Program-made: the position numbers and the translations under genes | In this document: positions 1-11,298 of the stretch, in pieces | Layout of the letters: every line of letters starts with the position of its first letter | How positions within the stretch are numbered: the stretch's first letter is position 1 | Assembly (NCBI GenBank): GCA_037349105.1 | Contig: JAYJMM010000028.1 | Coordinates: 62,001 to 126,000, forward strand | Direction of reading: 5' to 3' | Origin: Limnomonas spitsbergensis | Taxonomy: Eukaryota > Chlorophyta > Chlorophyceae > Chlamydomonadales | Length of the DNA: 64,000 nucleotides | The notes under the pieces: model-generated | Told to the model about the DNA's origin: nothing | The model's database searches: none | The model's input: the letters and a program-made list of their open reading frames with translations, nothing else

Positions 1-339
1 ATGATGAGTACCGGTATGTGGTCCTCCAGATGGGGCCAGCTACGGACAAGAACAAGTTCACCACCAAGCTGCAAGTCTTGGCCCGAGGTGGTCGCTGGCT
101 GCACCCTATTATGGGCAGCGCACATGCCATCAATCGCATCGCCAGGCATGGAGCTCGCGTAAAGTGAGTGTCTGTAATTTCAACTCTGAAAATTTGACGT
201 GCTCATGAGTGTGAAAACACAGCTCGTGTAATGTGTGCTTGGGTGTGCCTAAATATAAATTCACATTCTTATCTTTTTGCACAGGATCCCTACAAAGAGC
301 AGTACACGCTTTGGCTTATGCACAGGAACTAGTCCATAG
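1..339 (+). CDS. 3' end of an unrecognised gene, two exons
   Basis: The reading frame starting at base 3 is open from the window edge to 163. It is followed by a good donor (AAA|GTGAGT) at 164. A T-rich acceptor ending TTGCACAG lies at 277-284. Joining 163 to 285 keeps the frame and reaches a TAG at 337-339. About 54 residues precede the intron and 17 follow it. The peptide contains ARGGRWLHPIMGSAHAINR and has no domain I recognise. The start is outside the window. The 121-bp intron and both splice sites are the main support. The short second exon could instead be read differently if the acceptor is wrong. Confidence 0.35.
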
Positions 340-1165
340 CAAGGCTGTCAACAAGAGCGTATTCTGCCCCCGCAAATCTGACAGATCTGCTTCCTTGGGA
401 AGTGCCATGTTTTGTCTTCCTGCCTTCATTATCGTTGCCAACAGGGCTTTGTGTCTCCCACATGATTGAAGGGGTGATCTGTCATACCCATACTTTACCT
501 CGTCGCTAGCAACACTGATGTCACTCAACCTTCAAGAATACACAGTGTAGTAAAGCCGGTGTGGTTTCTCGTTCTTGCTGTTTCATTTCATGCTGCGACT
601 TTGCCACATTACTACATCGCCGGATTCCATGTACCTGCCAATGGCATGGTTGCACCAAGCCCAGGCCAAGGCATTGTAGCTAACATTGACCCTAGTCATT
701 CCCTACTAGCCCTACACAGCCACGCGTTAAGCATAGCCCAAAAATACCGCCATTCTCAACCCGCCTTACATCCACTCCAGCTTATTCTTTACATCTTACA
801 CAAAGATTTCGACATCCTCCCCAACCAAACATGCATGACCTTACATTCAAATTTCAGAACACTGTCCACCTCGGTTGCATTTTCAGGATCACAAGGGATC
901 CTCATGTTATTGCGTCCTTCGCCCCTCTCACATTCTCCTCATGCATCCCTCCCTATATTTGGGCGACGTCTTTCCTCCGTTCGTCCGGATAAGTATACAG
1001 ACACGACGTAACGTAACTAAAACGAAGCGCCCAGTCCAACCCCGCACGTCGCTCCGCCAACCTGCATCACACGCAAATCTCCCCGTGCCGGCGGTACATG
1101 TTAGATTTGCGTTAGCTAGCTTATATGATTCCAACTACAACAAAAAAACGTCGATAACTTAGGGC
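340..1165. other. No gene seen
   Basis: The stretch holds only chance-looking open frames, the longest being a 150-codon frame at 559-1011 without any recognisable domain. A phrase of this stretch (catgg..attgagcctagtcattccctac) recurs loosely at 34005-34040 and 55155-55190, so part of it is probably old repeat. Confidence 0.4.
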
Positions 1166-1166
1166 C

Positions 1167-1769
1167 CAATTCCACTTGTCACCGGAACGCGGAAATGGCA
1201 TACCAGCTCACCCTCCCCAATTCCACTTGTCACCGGAATGGCACCGGAACGCCAGCGTGGCGCCAGCGTGGCGTTGCCGTACCCGTTAAGTGCCATATTT
1301 TGCATCGCTCCTATTTTGAGCGATGCAAAAATACTTCGCATCAACGCTCCGACAGCGTGGATAACTTCGTCCTCATCTTCAATTTTTCATCGCCGTCATC
1401 GTTCGTTCGTTCCATCGTTCGTTAACAGGGGCATCATTTGAATCTTTCCCGCGTAGAAGTTGGCACCGATCTGGCCAACCCAATGGCGAATTTCGACGCC
1501 TGCCCCCTAGCAGTCCCTCCGATTGCCTGGGCTATCGTTCAGCAGCGGCCTGCCATTTGCTACACCCAACTTCGACAGTGCCAGGGCATCCCTTGCTGCA
1601 CGTACCTTGCAACTCGACATTTTGTCAAGCATGACTATCATGCTAAGCGAGACAAGTAGACAGAACACTCTAGATACACGAAGCGATAAGGCAAATGCCT
1701 GACAGGCTGTTCACTAGAGAGAGTCGGTCTCAGCCGTACCCGAACACGTTCCGGATACAAGTGGAATTG
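1167..1769. repeat. Inverted-repeat pair bounding ~600 bp, possible TIR element
   Basis: A 23-bp motif beginning CAATTCCACTTGT at 1167-1189 reappears inverted at 1747-1769 with two mismatches. The same motif also occurs in direct orientation at about 1215 and 1864. The segment between has no coding sequence. This could be a small TIR transposon remnant, but no target-site duplication was found at its ends. Confidence 0.35.
1183..1353 (+). repeat. 171-bp direct repeat, copy 1, with hairpin
   Basis: The sequence matches 1829-1999 almost base for base. It contains a perfect 13-bp stem with 7-nt loop at 1298-1330 (TTTTGCATCGCTC and its complement) and a short internal duplication of CCAGCGTGG. 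Confidence 0.8.
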
Positions 1770-1828
1770 CGTTTCAAGTATTTTCATCCAGCGTGGCAGA
1801 AGCCTCGCCCAACCAGATAAACTGCCAG

Positions 1829-1999
1829 CGGAACGCGGAAATGGCATGCCAGCTCACCCTCCCCAATTCCACTTGTCACCGGAATGGGACCGGAACGCCA
1901 GCGTGGCGCCAGCGTGGCGCTGCCGTACCCGTTAAGTGCCATATTTTGCATCGCTCCTATTTTGAGCAATGCAAAAATACTTCGCATCAACGCTCCGAC
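1829..1999 (+). repeat. 171-bp direct repeat, copy 2, with hairpin
   Basis: This is the second copy of 1183-1353. Its hairpin at 1946-1978 carries one stem mismatch (GAGCAATGC). The two copies lie 646 bp apart in the same orientation. Confidence 0.8.
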
Positions 2000-2114
2000 T
2001 TTTACTAGTGAGGGACCATAATTACTTGCACAATTTCTAAATTACGGCGCAATGGCACAACACTGCTAAGAAACTGGAGTCGCCACAAGCCCCTCTCTCC
2101 TAGCCCTCTCCCAC

Positions 2115-4574
2115 CTTGTTGTCCTGCTTCCAAATCTTGTTTTTGCTCTCCCACTCCACATTCCACACATCCCCTCCATCAGACACCTCGTCCGATCCAT
2201 AGGCGCTGACCTGAGGGCCAGTGGAAAACACATAAACTTGGACTGCACGAAGTTGACATACGCCCCAACGAGGGTGAAGGCACCTGTACGTATCTGATAG
2301 TATATGAGAAAGCCATTATATTGTGGTATTTATGTTCTCGAACTAATTTATAAAATTAGGTTCCTAGATTGTGTGGGAAAATATGCGCGACCATCGGCCC
2401 GATCCATCCTCCCATGGATCAACTAGAGCCATACAGACTTTCTCTCACGAAGTTATGTCCATGCAATGCAATGCCTCAAATTTAGCATTTACACAAAACC
2501 GTAGATTGGAATATCTGATATAAATTGCTTTCCTCGGGGGATATGAAATAAGTATTTCGTATCATACCTCTCGACCCAAAATCGACCCAAAGGATTTCCG
2601 ACTGAAACTTAGGGATGGCAATCAATGATTACCAGTGGTATTTTCATGCATTCCTTGCCTCTCAGCAACACAAATCAGGAAGAGAGCGAAAGCGTATCTA
2701 CAGAAGTGACTTACAAACATTATTTGCTTCTAACAATCCTGCAGCATTTTGTAGACTTTCCTCTATACTTGCACATTCTGAACTATTCCGGGCCACCAGA
2801 TAGCACGTGGCCCTTTTGGTGGAGTGCACGCAGGTGGCATGGTGGTGAATACTTAGTGTGGAGTCCATAAGGGGTCCACTTCTCACCTCTTGGTTCTGCG
2901 TCAAGGGGGAATGGAAGGCATGGCTATGCAGCCACTTACGCGTGGCCGAGTGCTGAAGCCTGAGTACTGAGCCTTTCCTCAAGATAGTGCCGGGGATGCA
3001 CGGCTCATCCTACGTGCAACAGAGCATACACAGTGAGATACTAGGACATCCAAAGAGAGCTCTGGCAAGCCAAGTTAGGCCAAAGAGGGCATGGGTGTTC
3101 AAGTTTATGATAATGTCCCTAACGAGGAGAGTAAAGTGCGCATGACAGCTACCTCGTATTGAGTGGCACCTTCCGCACCGTATTTACTGCAGCCGGATGC
3201 TTTTGAGGGTTCAAGCCCAACCTGGATTGGCCCAAATCAATGATGTGTGTAATGATCCCGATCCACATTTTCGAGATTCATGGACTGGCGCAGGCCATAC
3301 TTTTAGGCCAAGGTAGTAGTGCACACTGACACATCTGCTCTGATGGTGGCCTGTTGATAAGTCTGCCCTCGTAATCGGTTGGCTGAGTTGTGGATTGAGA
3401 CAAAGCTCAGGATTGAAAATTAAGTGGGCAGAATAACCGAGGCCATTCCGCTACAAAATACCTGAAGTATTTCGGAGTTGAAGCAAGGCCCAAGCCTGGC
3501 CTCTGCGTGGGGCACCTCAGTCATCCCAGGTGGCCATGCTAGTCATAAGTTATCATTAAAGAAGAAACACTTCAAACATGCATGACAGCACATTCAAAAC
3601 TCTATGGCTCGCTGTCCTCTGTTCTTTGGCAAGATCAACATAACACCACTCATAAGCTGAAACTCGTTAAGTAAAAGATACCCTGCAGGGGTGTGAGGGT
3701 AATGAAAACATAGCGGCATGGGCTGAGGCCGCGCCCACACCGTTAGAACATCAAAGGATGGCAATATAAGCTAAGATAGCTTGCCTTTCCTGTAATATTT
3801 GGCCAGCTGAGTGGTGGTCCATGATGTGGGTAAGTATTATTGTGATGGTCAGCTTTGAAGGATGCTGCACAAGAGTCTAGCTGGCAGCCACAAAAGACGT
3901 CGAGGTGGCCAATGAAAGCACCGTCCAGTCAGGGCATTGAAGTTAGCAAGAACTTGGATTGATTATCAAAAGCCGCCGCACTCTCAGTCTCATAATAAAA
4001 CAGGGAACATCCCTTCAGGGTTTAACATTATATATTGGGTTCATTGCAAGTGAAGGCTTTTTATTCCCAAGTTTATATATCACCTTATCACCCTGAAACC
4101 CTCTAACATATGCGACCTCTAATGCTGTCATCTTACCCATCTCACCATTGTTGGCATGCACATGCAGCTCTGTAGCACACTTCCTGGCATAATTAGTGGT
4201 GATGCCAAGGGAAAGTATGCCTTGCATGGTAGTTTCCACTGAGCTACAGCTACTAGGATAGAAATGCGACAAAACCAAATTTGTCAAGATCCTAAATCCT
4301 GCTTCAAACACCTTGCTACTACCGATGTTCACATCCTGGACACCTATATAGGTTCCAGTCGCACCATCTGTTGGGTTGAAGGTAAGCGATACGACCAGAG
4401 TTATAACCATCCTACCTTGGGACCGTGGATCACCCAGTAGCTCTGCGCATCGTCTCCAGTAGGGAATCCAGTAACTGACTGTTGCTGGCTACCTCTACTG
4501 TATGCTACCTCGTGACTGTGCAGCCTGGCCTTTGTGGATGCATGAGCCAGCTTGATGGTGCTGCCACATGTGAG
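2115..4574 (-). CDS. SDF2-like MIR-domain protein, three exons, partial
   Basis: Three minus-strand exons join in phase 0: 4574-4416 (53 codons), 3009-2887 (41 codons) and 2210-2115 (32 codons). Each inner border has AG/GT. Exon 1 has LTCGSTIKL, RLHSHEV and QQSVTGF followed by SYW, the signature of the first MIR repeat of SDF2-type proteins. Exon 2 carries GSVLRLQH and RKWLHSH, the second MIR repeat. Exon 3 has GSDEVSDGGDVW and KIWKQDNK, the link to the third repeat. SDF2 proteins are about 210-220 residues, ER-luminal, and act with Hsp40/BiP in protein folding. Here 126 residues are recovered. I could not find the N-terminal signal-peptide exon or the third MIR exon. The introns are 1406 and 676 bp. 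Confidence 0.85.
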
Positions 4575-5279
4575 CTGCACGCGCAAGGACATGACAGAGG
4601 CTGGATTTATGTGACATGAAGGCATGCAGAAAATTCGTACGGTAGGTTCAGCAGGATTCCCGTATAACTCTAGGTAACTGCACTGGCACACTTGTTCCTG
4701 TGCCAGTGGTGACCCAGGTGTCAAGATGCTTGGGACATTTGGGCATGTCTCAGCGAACCAGAGATTCGCCGGGGGGGGGGGGGTGGACATCAGGAGCCTA
4801 GGTGTATGGGCCTGTCATGGGTATCAGCATCTTGATATCATCATGATTGCACGGTTCCCAAACCCCAAACGGTAGTTGAGATACTTTCAGCATGGCTTTA
4901 GCCTCTTTCACAGACAGTGAACGGGGGTAGCTACCTGGGACGGCAAGTAAGCAAGTTCAACTTGCATTTTAATGCTTTTATTTATGTTACACTTTGGCAG
5001 GCTAATTTGGCCGCGAACCTAGTGTCAGATCTTGCAGTTTGCCGCGATTGCTGCGGACCTCACCGGGACTTTTTCACCAATCGCAGAAGTTGCTAGCAAC
5101 AAAATGATTGATGCCTTGGTGATCAGGAAGAATCGCATCGCGTTTCTTTTGGAATCACCAGACGCTGGAACGGGAGAATGCAAGCGCAGGAGAGATGAAT
5201 TGTAGTAGCCTATCGTTGTCTAAAGGAAGACAGATAGAAGAGGCTATAAATAAACAGAGATCTCTGCTAGAAAGCGTGG
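4575..5279. other. No gene seen, upstream of the SDF2-like exons
   Basis: The first coding exon and promoter of the SDF2-like gene should lie here but no signal-peptide exon is convincing. A run of 13 G sits at 4771-4783. The rest is unremarkable. Confidence 0.35.
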
Positions 5280-6110
5280 ATGTTAAGGAAGTACGGCAGG
5301 GGTGACCTGACGAACGCCCATAGGTTCACCTATCCTGCCGGGCTACCTGCGTCCGCTGCCAGCTGGGGGGTCATGAGGGAGTTGCAGATCCAGCCGTTAC
5401 AGCGAGGTTGGTGGCAGCATGCACTTTGCTTCTACAAAGCAGTGGTAACACCAGCAGCACAGCAAGACAGTCCACTTATGGCGGCCGCCATCGCGGCCGA
5501 CATGCAACTCGCTGTCAGGCAGGGCGCTGGAGGGCGCTTTTGGTGTAGTAATTTGCCAGGTGCATTGGAGGAGCTGGAGCTGGAGCTGGGATTAGCCGTC
5601 CCCAAACTGCGTCAGACAGCGACTGACCTGCAAGCGCTACCTGTCACAGAGGTGCTAGCTTTACTTGATGCAGCATACCAGCGGGCGCAGCTGGATGCAG
5701 CTGGCAGAGGGGATCCCAGAGATCCTGCCACTAAACACAGGCCTGCACCTGCCTACCGCGCCTGGTTCCAGCCTACGGCAGGTGCCGTCCTGGCGCAGGC
5801 CAGGGGCCTAACCAGCCGAAGGGAGTGTGCTTGTGTGCGCACAAAATTAAGCTGCGGCTCGGCGCTGTCAACACGGCTGACACTAGAGGACGGCGCAGCG
5901 GTCAGAAGCGTGATAGACGGTGCTGCCAGCGATGTTGGGCTAGGGGAGACGGCGAGCATGTGGACGGGTGGGAGGGACAGAACAGGCAGAGGTGAGACTG
6001 GGATTGGTGCCATGGGAATGACTGTGAGAATGGGTGAGGGTGGACACGTTGGAAGGGCAAGAATAGGGTGGCCATGGAGGTGTGGACGTGTGGCCGCGGG
6101 TGTGGTGTAG
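5280..6110 (+). pseudogene. LINE-like retroelement C-terminal fragment
   Basis: A 276-codon frame is open, but only about codons 30-190 (roughly 5370-5860) look like protein. This part begins RELQIQPLQRGWWQHALCF and continues through PVTEVLALLDAAY to AYRAWFQPT. A diverged copy exists on the minus strand at 12055-12567. From memory, the pattern of a Trp-rich segment after a reverse transcriptase followed by helical text resembles the C-terminal tail of algal non-LTR polyproteins. No reverse transcriptase or endonuclease core is attached. Beyond 5860 the frame runs into low-complexity Gly/Arg text that is probably not coding. The family assignment is inference; the repetition in the window is directly seen. 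Confidence 0.45.
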
Positions 6111-7195
6111 GGAGGGGTGGAGAGGATTGGTGGAGGTGCCAACCAGAAGCAGTAAGTAGGTGTGTGAGTTGGTTCTATTGAGAGAGCTTGCGCGTGAGAC
6201 AGTCATGGCAACCCATTTCGGAAGTGTAGGTAAATTCGACGAAGTGGAATTTACATACGTGTTGGAGATGTGGGAGAACTGCCGGTTGAGACATGGTGTG
6301 CTGGATGTGGGAGGAATAGGAATGGGTGAGTCCATGGACTAAAAGTGTGTTTGGGCGGAAACGGGAAAGTGTGTCAGGGTGGACAATAGGGAGCATCCAA
6401 GCAGGACTGTAGATGTCAAGGACACCACAAGTTAAGTTGGTAAAAGTGGACGGAGTGGAGGCATCCATGATGGTGAAGGACCCCCCGAGGGATCCATTGG
6501 CCACGGCAGCAGGGTTTGTCTAGGAGGGCATGATTGTGACGAGAAATGTAAGATGCGGCTATGACAGGATGCTGGCAGGAGCAAAATTGTGACCTTGGGC
6601 ATCTTTTGTGGTCATTAGTGAGGAGGGAATAGGAGGGCAAAGGGGGCAGAGACAAGAGTACTGCGGCCGGCTCGAGTGACATACGGGATGTTGAAGAGTT
6701 TGGCCTTCCAAGCAGTCTAAGTGACATAGGAGCGTTGAGAATGGTGTGGATTATGGCAGTACGATAAGTCTGGGAATGCCATATAAGGAACAAACGGAAA
6801 GGTCGGAAAGGCAAACAAGTCCGACACATCAGCCCCTCTACTAACTTCAACGATGTCTACAACAACGTCCACAAATGCAAGCACATCCCACCCCTGCTTG
6901 GCCTGGTATTGATGGCGGAAGTTTATGGCACTGTTCCGGGGACCTGCCCACCCCCGCTCCCGGAAGTGCTGCTTGACACTAGGGAATGGAAGCAAGCATG
7001 TAGCGCATCCTCTACATGCTCGCCATCACTCCTTGACCATCAACGTTGGCAGCAACGTGTCTCTCGCCGCTGACCGCTGCGCCGTCCTCTGGTGCCAGTC
7101 AGGGTCCTGGGGGACCTTTTCGTTTTGCTCGGGTTCAGGCAAACCCCTTATTAGGGATCACCTTTAGGACACACTTTGTAAACAAAATGTGCCAA
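6111..7195. other. No gene seen
   Basis: Purine-rich, GGTG-rich sequence (6111-6700) gives long but repetitive open frames on both strands. None has a recognisable domain. Confidence 0.35.
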
Positions 7196-7680
7196 CAAAT
7201 AATACCGGGGATCTTCGCACGTTCGCCGGGTTTCTTTTGGTGTATTTTCTCTGCTTCAGGGTTGTTTACTTTCGGGTGCGAACTACCGTCGACGTATCAG
7301 TGCGAGAACGCAAGGTCTGCAATAACTTTTCCTGCCAACGGCAGATGTCAAAGTCACGACCCCCGCTGAATCAGCCTCGTTGGTGCTAGGCGATAAGCGA
7401 CTGACACCCGTACCGTATTAGTCACGGTCGATTAGCTAGCTTGAGTGTCGGGCTAGAGATGTCATCGCCGCGCAGCCCTAAAGCTTTTCAAATACATATC
7501 GCCTACATCCGACGTTGATTATAACCACATTTCTAATGCGCTTCTTTTGATGGAAGGCGCACTTGTGTCGAAAGTCTTCGTATCAAGCCAGCCCGATGTC
7601 TGTCGAAAAAAAGAAAAGACGCCAAAAGAAACTCCCGGGAAACGTGCGAAGATTCCGGGATTGTTTTTTTCGTCGGCTTC
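7196..7680. repeat. Foldback (inverted-repeat) element
   Basis: About 55-60 bp near 7200-7260, containing ATCTTCGCACGTT and TTTCTTTTGG, reappears inverted near 7610-7670 with roughly 85% identity by eye. About 350 bp lies between the arms and has no coding sequence. This is probably a foldback MITE. No clear target duplication was identified. Confidence 0.5.
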
Positions 7681-7830
7681 AGCCGAACCGGTGTTATTCT
7701 GAGCTTGGCTGTTTTTCCGGGGCTGGAAAGTGTGGAAAATGCGGAACGCAGATTTCGTTATTTTTACTAAACGACCCTGAATACCTGCTCTTATGGCAAT
7801 AAAGAATGCTACCTGCCGATACCCATGGAT

Positions 7831-8296
7831 CAGTGCCGTGCGATTACGCCGTAATCCGTTTTTGTGTAAGTAATAACGGTCAATTACGGCGTAACACGTA
7901 ATTGCGCGCAAGTAAGGCTTTTTAGCTTACACGCAATTAAGAGCGAGCTGTAATCTAGACCGCAAGCACGTTCTAGGGGATTTGGGCTTCTGGGGACACA
8001 AGTCATACGTTTTCGAAGGTGTGAAGTTGCGGATCGTTGTGCGTCAACACATATGAAGATATCGTGAAGATCATAAAAAACTTCCACGTTAACGTGTCAC
8101 GACTTTTCGTCAATTGGCGGGTAGGTTCCGAGCCGAAAACCCCATTTTCGGTGCGTAACCAGGGTTTCGTCTGTGGTTACGCCGAAAGCAACTTGCAGTA
8201 ATTGCGGTGCAATCTGGGCGGTCCTGGTTAATTGCGCGCAAATTGCACCGTCACCGCAAACCGAAATTTCACGAACCGGAAGGAAGCACAGCACTG
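7831..8296 (+). mobile_element. hAT-like MITE with exact 8-bp target duplication
   Basis: The element starts CAGTGCCGTGC and ends GCACAGCACTG, giving an 11-bp terminal inverted repeat with one mismatch. It is flanked by CCATGGAT at 7823-7830 and 8297-8304. An 8-bp duplication and a CAG-start terminus are hallmarks of hAT-superfamily transposons. The 466 bp have no coding capacity. Sub-terminal regions repeat short motifs such as ATTACGCCGTAAT and TTGCGCGCAA, which are candidate transposase-binding sites. At least ten relatives occur in this window. Confidence 0.9.
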
Positions 8297-8892
8297 CCAT
8301 GGATGCAACATATCCCGACATAGCAACTCGGATATATGCGAGATATCAGGATCGGTGCTTACACGCATACGAAGGCTTCGCGCTGAAAATATATGGCATC
8401 CGTCCAACGAGTTGTTGGCAACAACACATGCGAGACCCGAGCTGACCTGGCATTCCGTTTGAAATGGATCCAAAGCACGCATGTCTTGTCCAGATTTAAA
8501 CGTTCCACATTCTTTCAGAGTGCACGAGCTATATCGATATAATTTTGGCTTGGTTAAAGAGCTTCCTTTTCACCCATATCTCGATGTTATCAGCGAACTG
8601 TTGAAGACGTCGTGAGCTGTCTTGTGTGTTGGGAATTCTGCACGTTTTGGAAACGCCAAACCTCGCACATTTCAAGTTTTCAACTGATATGTGTGTCGAA
8701 CTGTCGACACCTCTCCATTTCAAGCACAACTTTGGTCAGCGGAAAACTCTTGAACCAAGCCGAAAGCCTGTATAGAAGGCTCGTGAAAATTACCGTCTTC
8801 GGTTATGCAAGTCCCACATCTGTCGGGGAGGTCACTACAGCTGCTAGCTGCCGGCTTCGACCTCGTCATCGATTGCAATGAGGCCTTCCAAG
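8297..8892. other. Spacer between two hAT-like elements, no gene seen
   Basis: Only short unsupported frames occur here. The region is bounded by the two target-site duplications CCATGGAT and CTTCCAAG. Confidence 0.4.
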
Positions 8893-9074
8893 CAGTGCTG
8901 TGCTGACTTACGTTTCGTGAAATTACGGTTTGCGCTGACGGTGCAAATTGCGCGCAATGTACCAGCGCCTCCCAAAAGTACCGCAATTACGGTAAAATTG
9001 CTTACGGCGTAATTACAGTTCAAATCTCAGTAATCGACCGCAAATAGTGTTTTTGACGTGGAATCTACCCATTC

Positions 9075-11245
9075 CGATTTATTCGCAGCGGCCTCTTCAA
9101 TGCTGAGTTATGTAGCGTGGTGCCCAAGGACTGCTGGCCGCATGATAAATTTCAGAACAGCCTCAGCAAAGCTTGCTGTTATGAACTAAGCTCTGAAGGA
9201 CACATGCTGTGTGTTATAGGCATGGCCTGTACCAAGTTTCGCTGTCAAGGTACTGGATTTATTCGCAGCGGCCTCTTCAATGCTGAGTTATGTAGCGTGG
9301 TGCCCAAGGAGTGCTGGCCGCATGATAAATCTCAGAACAGCCTCAACAAAGCTTGCTGTTATGGACTAAGCTCTGAAGAACACATGCTGTGTGTTATAGG
9401 CATGGCCTGTACCAAGTTTCGCTGTCAAGGTACTGGATTTATTCGCAGCGGCCTCTTCAATGCTGAGTTATGTAGCGTGGTACCCAAGGACTGCTGGCCG
9501 CATGATAAATTTCAGAACAGCCTCAGCAAAGCTTGCTGTTATGAACTAAGCTCTGAAGGACACATGCTGGGTGTTATAGGCATGGCCTGTACCAAGTTTT
9601 GCTGTCAAGGTACTGGATTTATTCGCAGCGGCCTCTACAATGCTGAGTTATGTAGCGTGGTGCCCAAGGAGTGCTGGCCGCATGATCAATTTCAGAACAG
9701 CCTCAACAAAGCTTGCTGTTATGGACTAAGGTCTGAAGGACACATGCGGTGTGTTATAGGCATGGCCTGTACCAAGTTTCGCTGTCAAGGTACTGGATTT
9801 ATTCGCAGCGGCCTCTTCAATGCTGAGTTATGTAGCGTGGTGCCCAAGGAGTGCTGGCCGCATGATAAATTTCAGAACAGCCTCAACAAAGCTTGCTGTT
9901 ATGGACTAGGCTCTGAAGGACACATGTTGTGTGTTATAGGCATGGCCTGTACCAAGTTTCGTTGTCAAGGTACTGGATTTATTCGCAGCGGCCTCTTCAA
10001 TGCTGAGTTATGTAGCGTGGTGCCCAAGGAGTGCTGGCCGCATGGTAAATTTCAGAACAGCCTCAACAAAGCTTGCTGTTATGGACTAAGCTCTGAAGGA
10101 CACATGTTGTGTGTTATAGGCATGGCCTGTACCAAGTTTCGTTGTCAAGGTACTGGATTTATTCGCAGCGGCCTCTTCAATGCTGAGTTATGTAGCGTGG
10201 TGCCCAAGGAGTGTTGGCCGCATGATCAATTTCAGAACAGCCTCAACAAAGCTTGCTGTTATGGACTAAGCTCTGAAGGACACATGCTGTATGGTATAGG
10301 CATGGCCTGTACCAAGTTTCGCTGTCAAGGTACTGGATTTATTCGCAGCGGCCTCTTCAATGCTGAGTTATGTAGCGTGGTGCCCAAGGACTGCTGGCCG
10401 CATGATAAATTTCAGAACAGCCTCAGCAAAGCTTGCTGTTATGAACTAAGCTCTGAAGGACACATGCTGGGTGTTATAGGCATGGCCTGTACCAAGTTTT
10501 GCTGTCAAGGTACTGGATTTATTCGCAGCGGCCTCTTCAATGCTGAGTTATGTAGCGTGGTGCCCAAGGAGTGCTGGCCGCATGATCAATTTCAGAACAG
10601 CCTCAACAAAGCTTGCTGTTATGGACTAAGCTCTGAAGGACACATGCGGTGTGTTATAGGCATGGCCTGTACCAAGTTTCGCTGTCAAGGTACTGGATTT
10701 ATTCGCAGCGGCCTCTTCAATGCTGAGTTATGTAGCGTGGTGCCCAAGGAGTGCTGGCCGCATGATAAATTTCAGAACAGCCTCAACAAAGCTTGCTGTT
10801 ATGGACTAAGCTCTGAAGGACACATGTTGTGTGTTATAGGCATGGCCTGTACCAAGTTTCGTTGTCAAGGTACTGGATTTATTCGCAGCGGCCTCTTCAA
10901 TGCTGAGTTAATGTAGCGTGGTGCCCAAGGAGTGTTGGCCGCATGATCAATTTCAGAACAGCCTCAACAAAGCTTGCTGTTATGGACTAAGCTCTGAAGG
11001 ACACATGCTGTATGGTATAGGCATGGCCTGTACCAAGTTTCGCTGTCAAGGTACTGGATTTATTCGCAGCGGCCTCTTCAATGCTGAGTTATGTAGCGTG
11101 GTGCCCAAGGAGTGCTGGCCGCATGATCAATTTCAGAACAGCCTCAACAAAGCTTGCTGTTATGGACTAAGCTCTGAAGGACACATGCTGTGTGTTATAG
11201 GCATGGCCTGTACCAAGTTTCGCTGTCAAGGTACTGGATTTATTC
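9075..11245 (+). repeat. Tandem array, 12 x 180 bp
   Basis: Units begin at 9117, 9297, 9477, 9657, 9837, 10017, 10197, 10377, 10557, 10737, 10918 and 11098. The spacing is exactly 180 bp except for one 181-bp unit with an inserted A near 10911. Units differ at a few bases. A higher-order pattern is visible: units 3-7 and units 8-11 carry the same succession of variants, with one unit fewer in the second set. The array lies wholly inside the hAT-like element. Confidence 0.95.
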
Positions 11246-11298
11246 TCATGCCTAAGGTTATTGAGACCCCTGCAGTGCATAAGAGGATGGAGGGCTGA
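9117..11298 (+). other. Cys-rich 60-residue-repeat open frame across the array
   Basis: Because 180 is divisible by three, one frame stays open through ten units to 10916. A single-base insertion then forces a stop, and the frame resumes at 10918 to 11298. Each unit encodes 60 residues with a CW, a CCY, and spaced Cys in MACTKFRCQGTGF. The upstream end of the frame has no ATG; the first in-frame ATG lies inside unit 1 near 9205. No signal peptide is visible. Most differences between units change the residue (Asp/Glu, Lys/Gln, Ser/Asn, Glu/Gly), which argues against constraint on a protein. I would treat it as a satellite with an incidental frame unless transcripts show otherwise. Confidence 0.3.

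Noticed and set aside
559..1011. 150-codon open frame as a gene
   Set aside because: Low-complexity His/Ser/Leu text, no domain, no splice or start support.
4015..4410. 131-codon minus-strand frame as part of the SDF2-like gene
   Set aside because: It lies in the intron between two exons that splice in phase, and its text does not fit a MIR repeat.
4771..4783. Run of 13 G as a regulatory G-tract
   Set aside because: A single homopolymer run, not a multi-tract quadruplex pattern, and prone to sequencing error.
9075..11245. Regular repeat array as a CRISPR array
   Set aside because: Units are contiguous 180-bp repeats without unique spacers, in a eukaryotic transposon.
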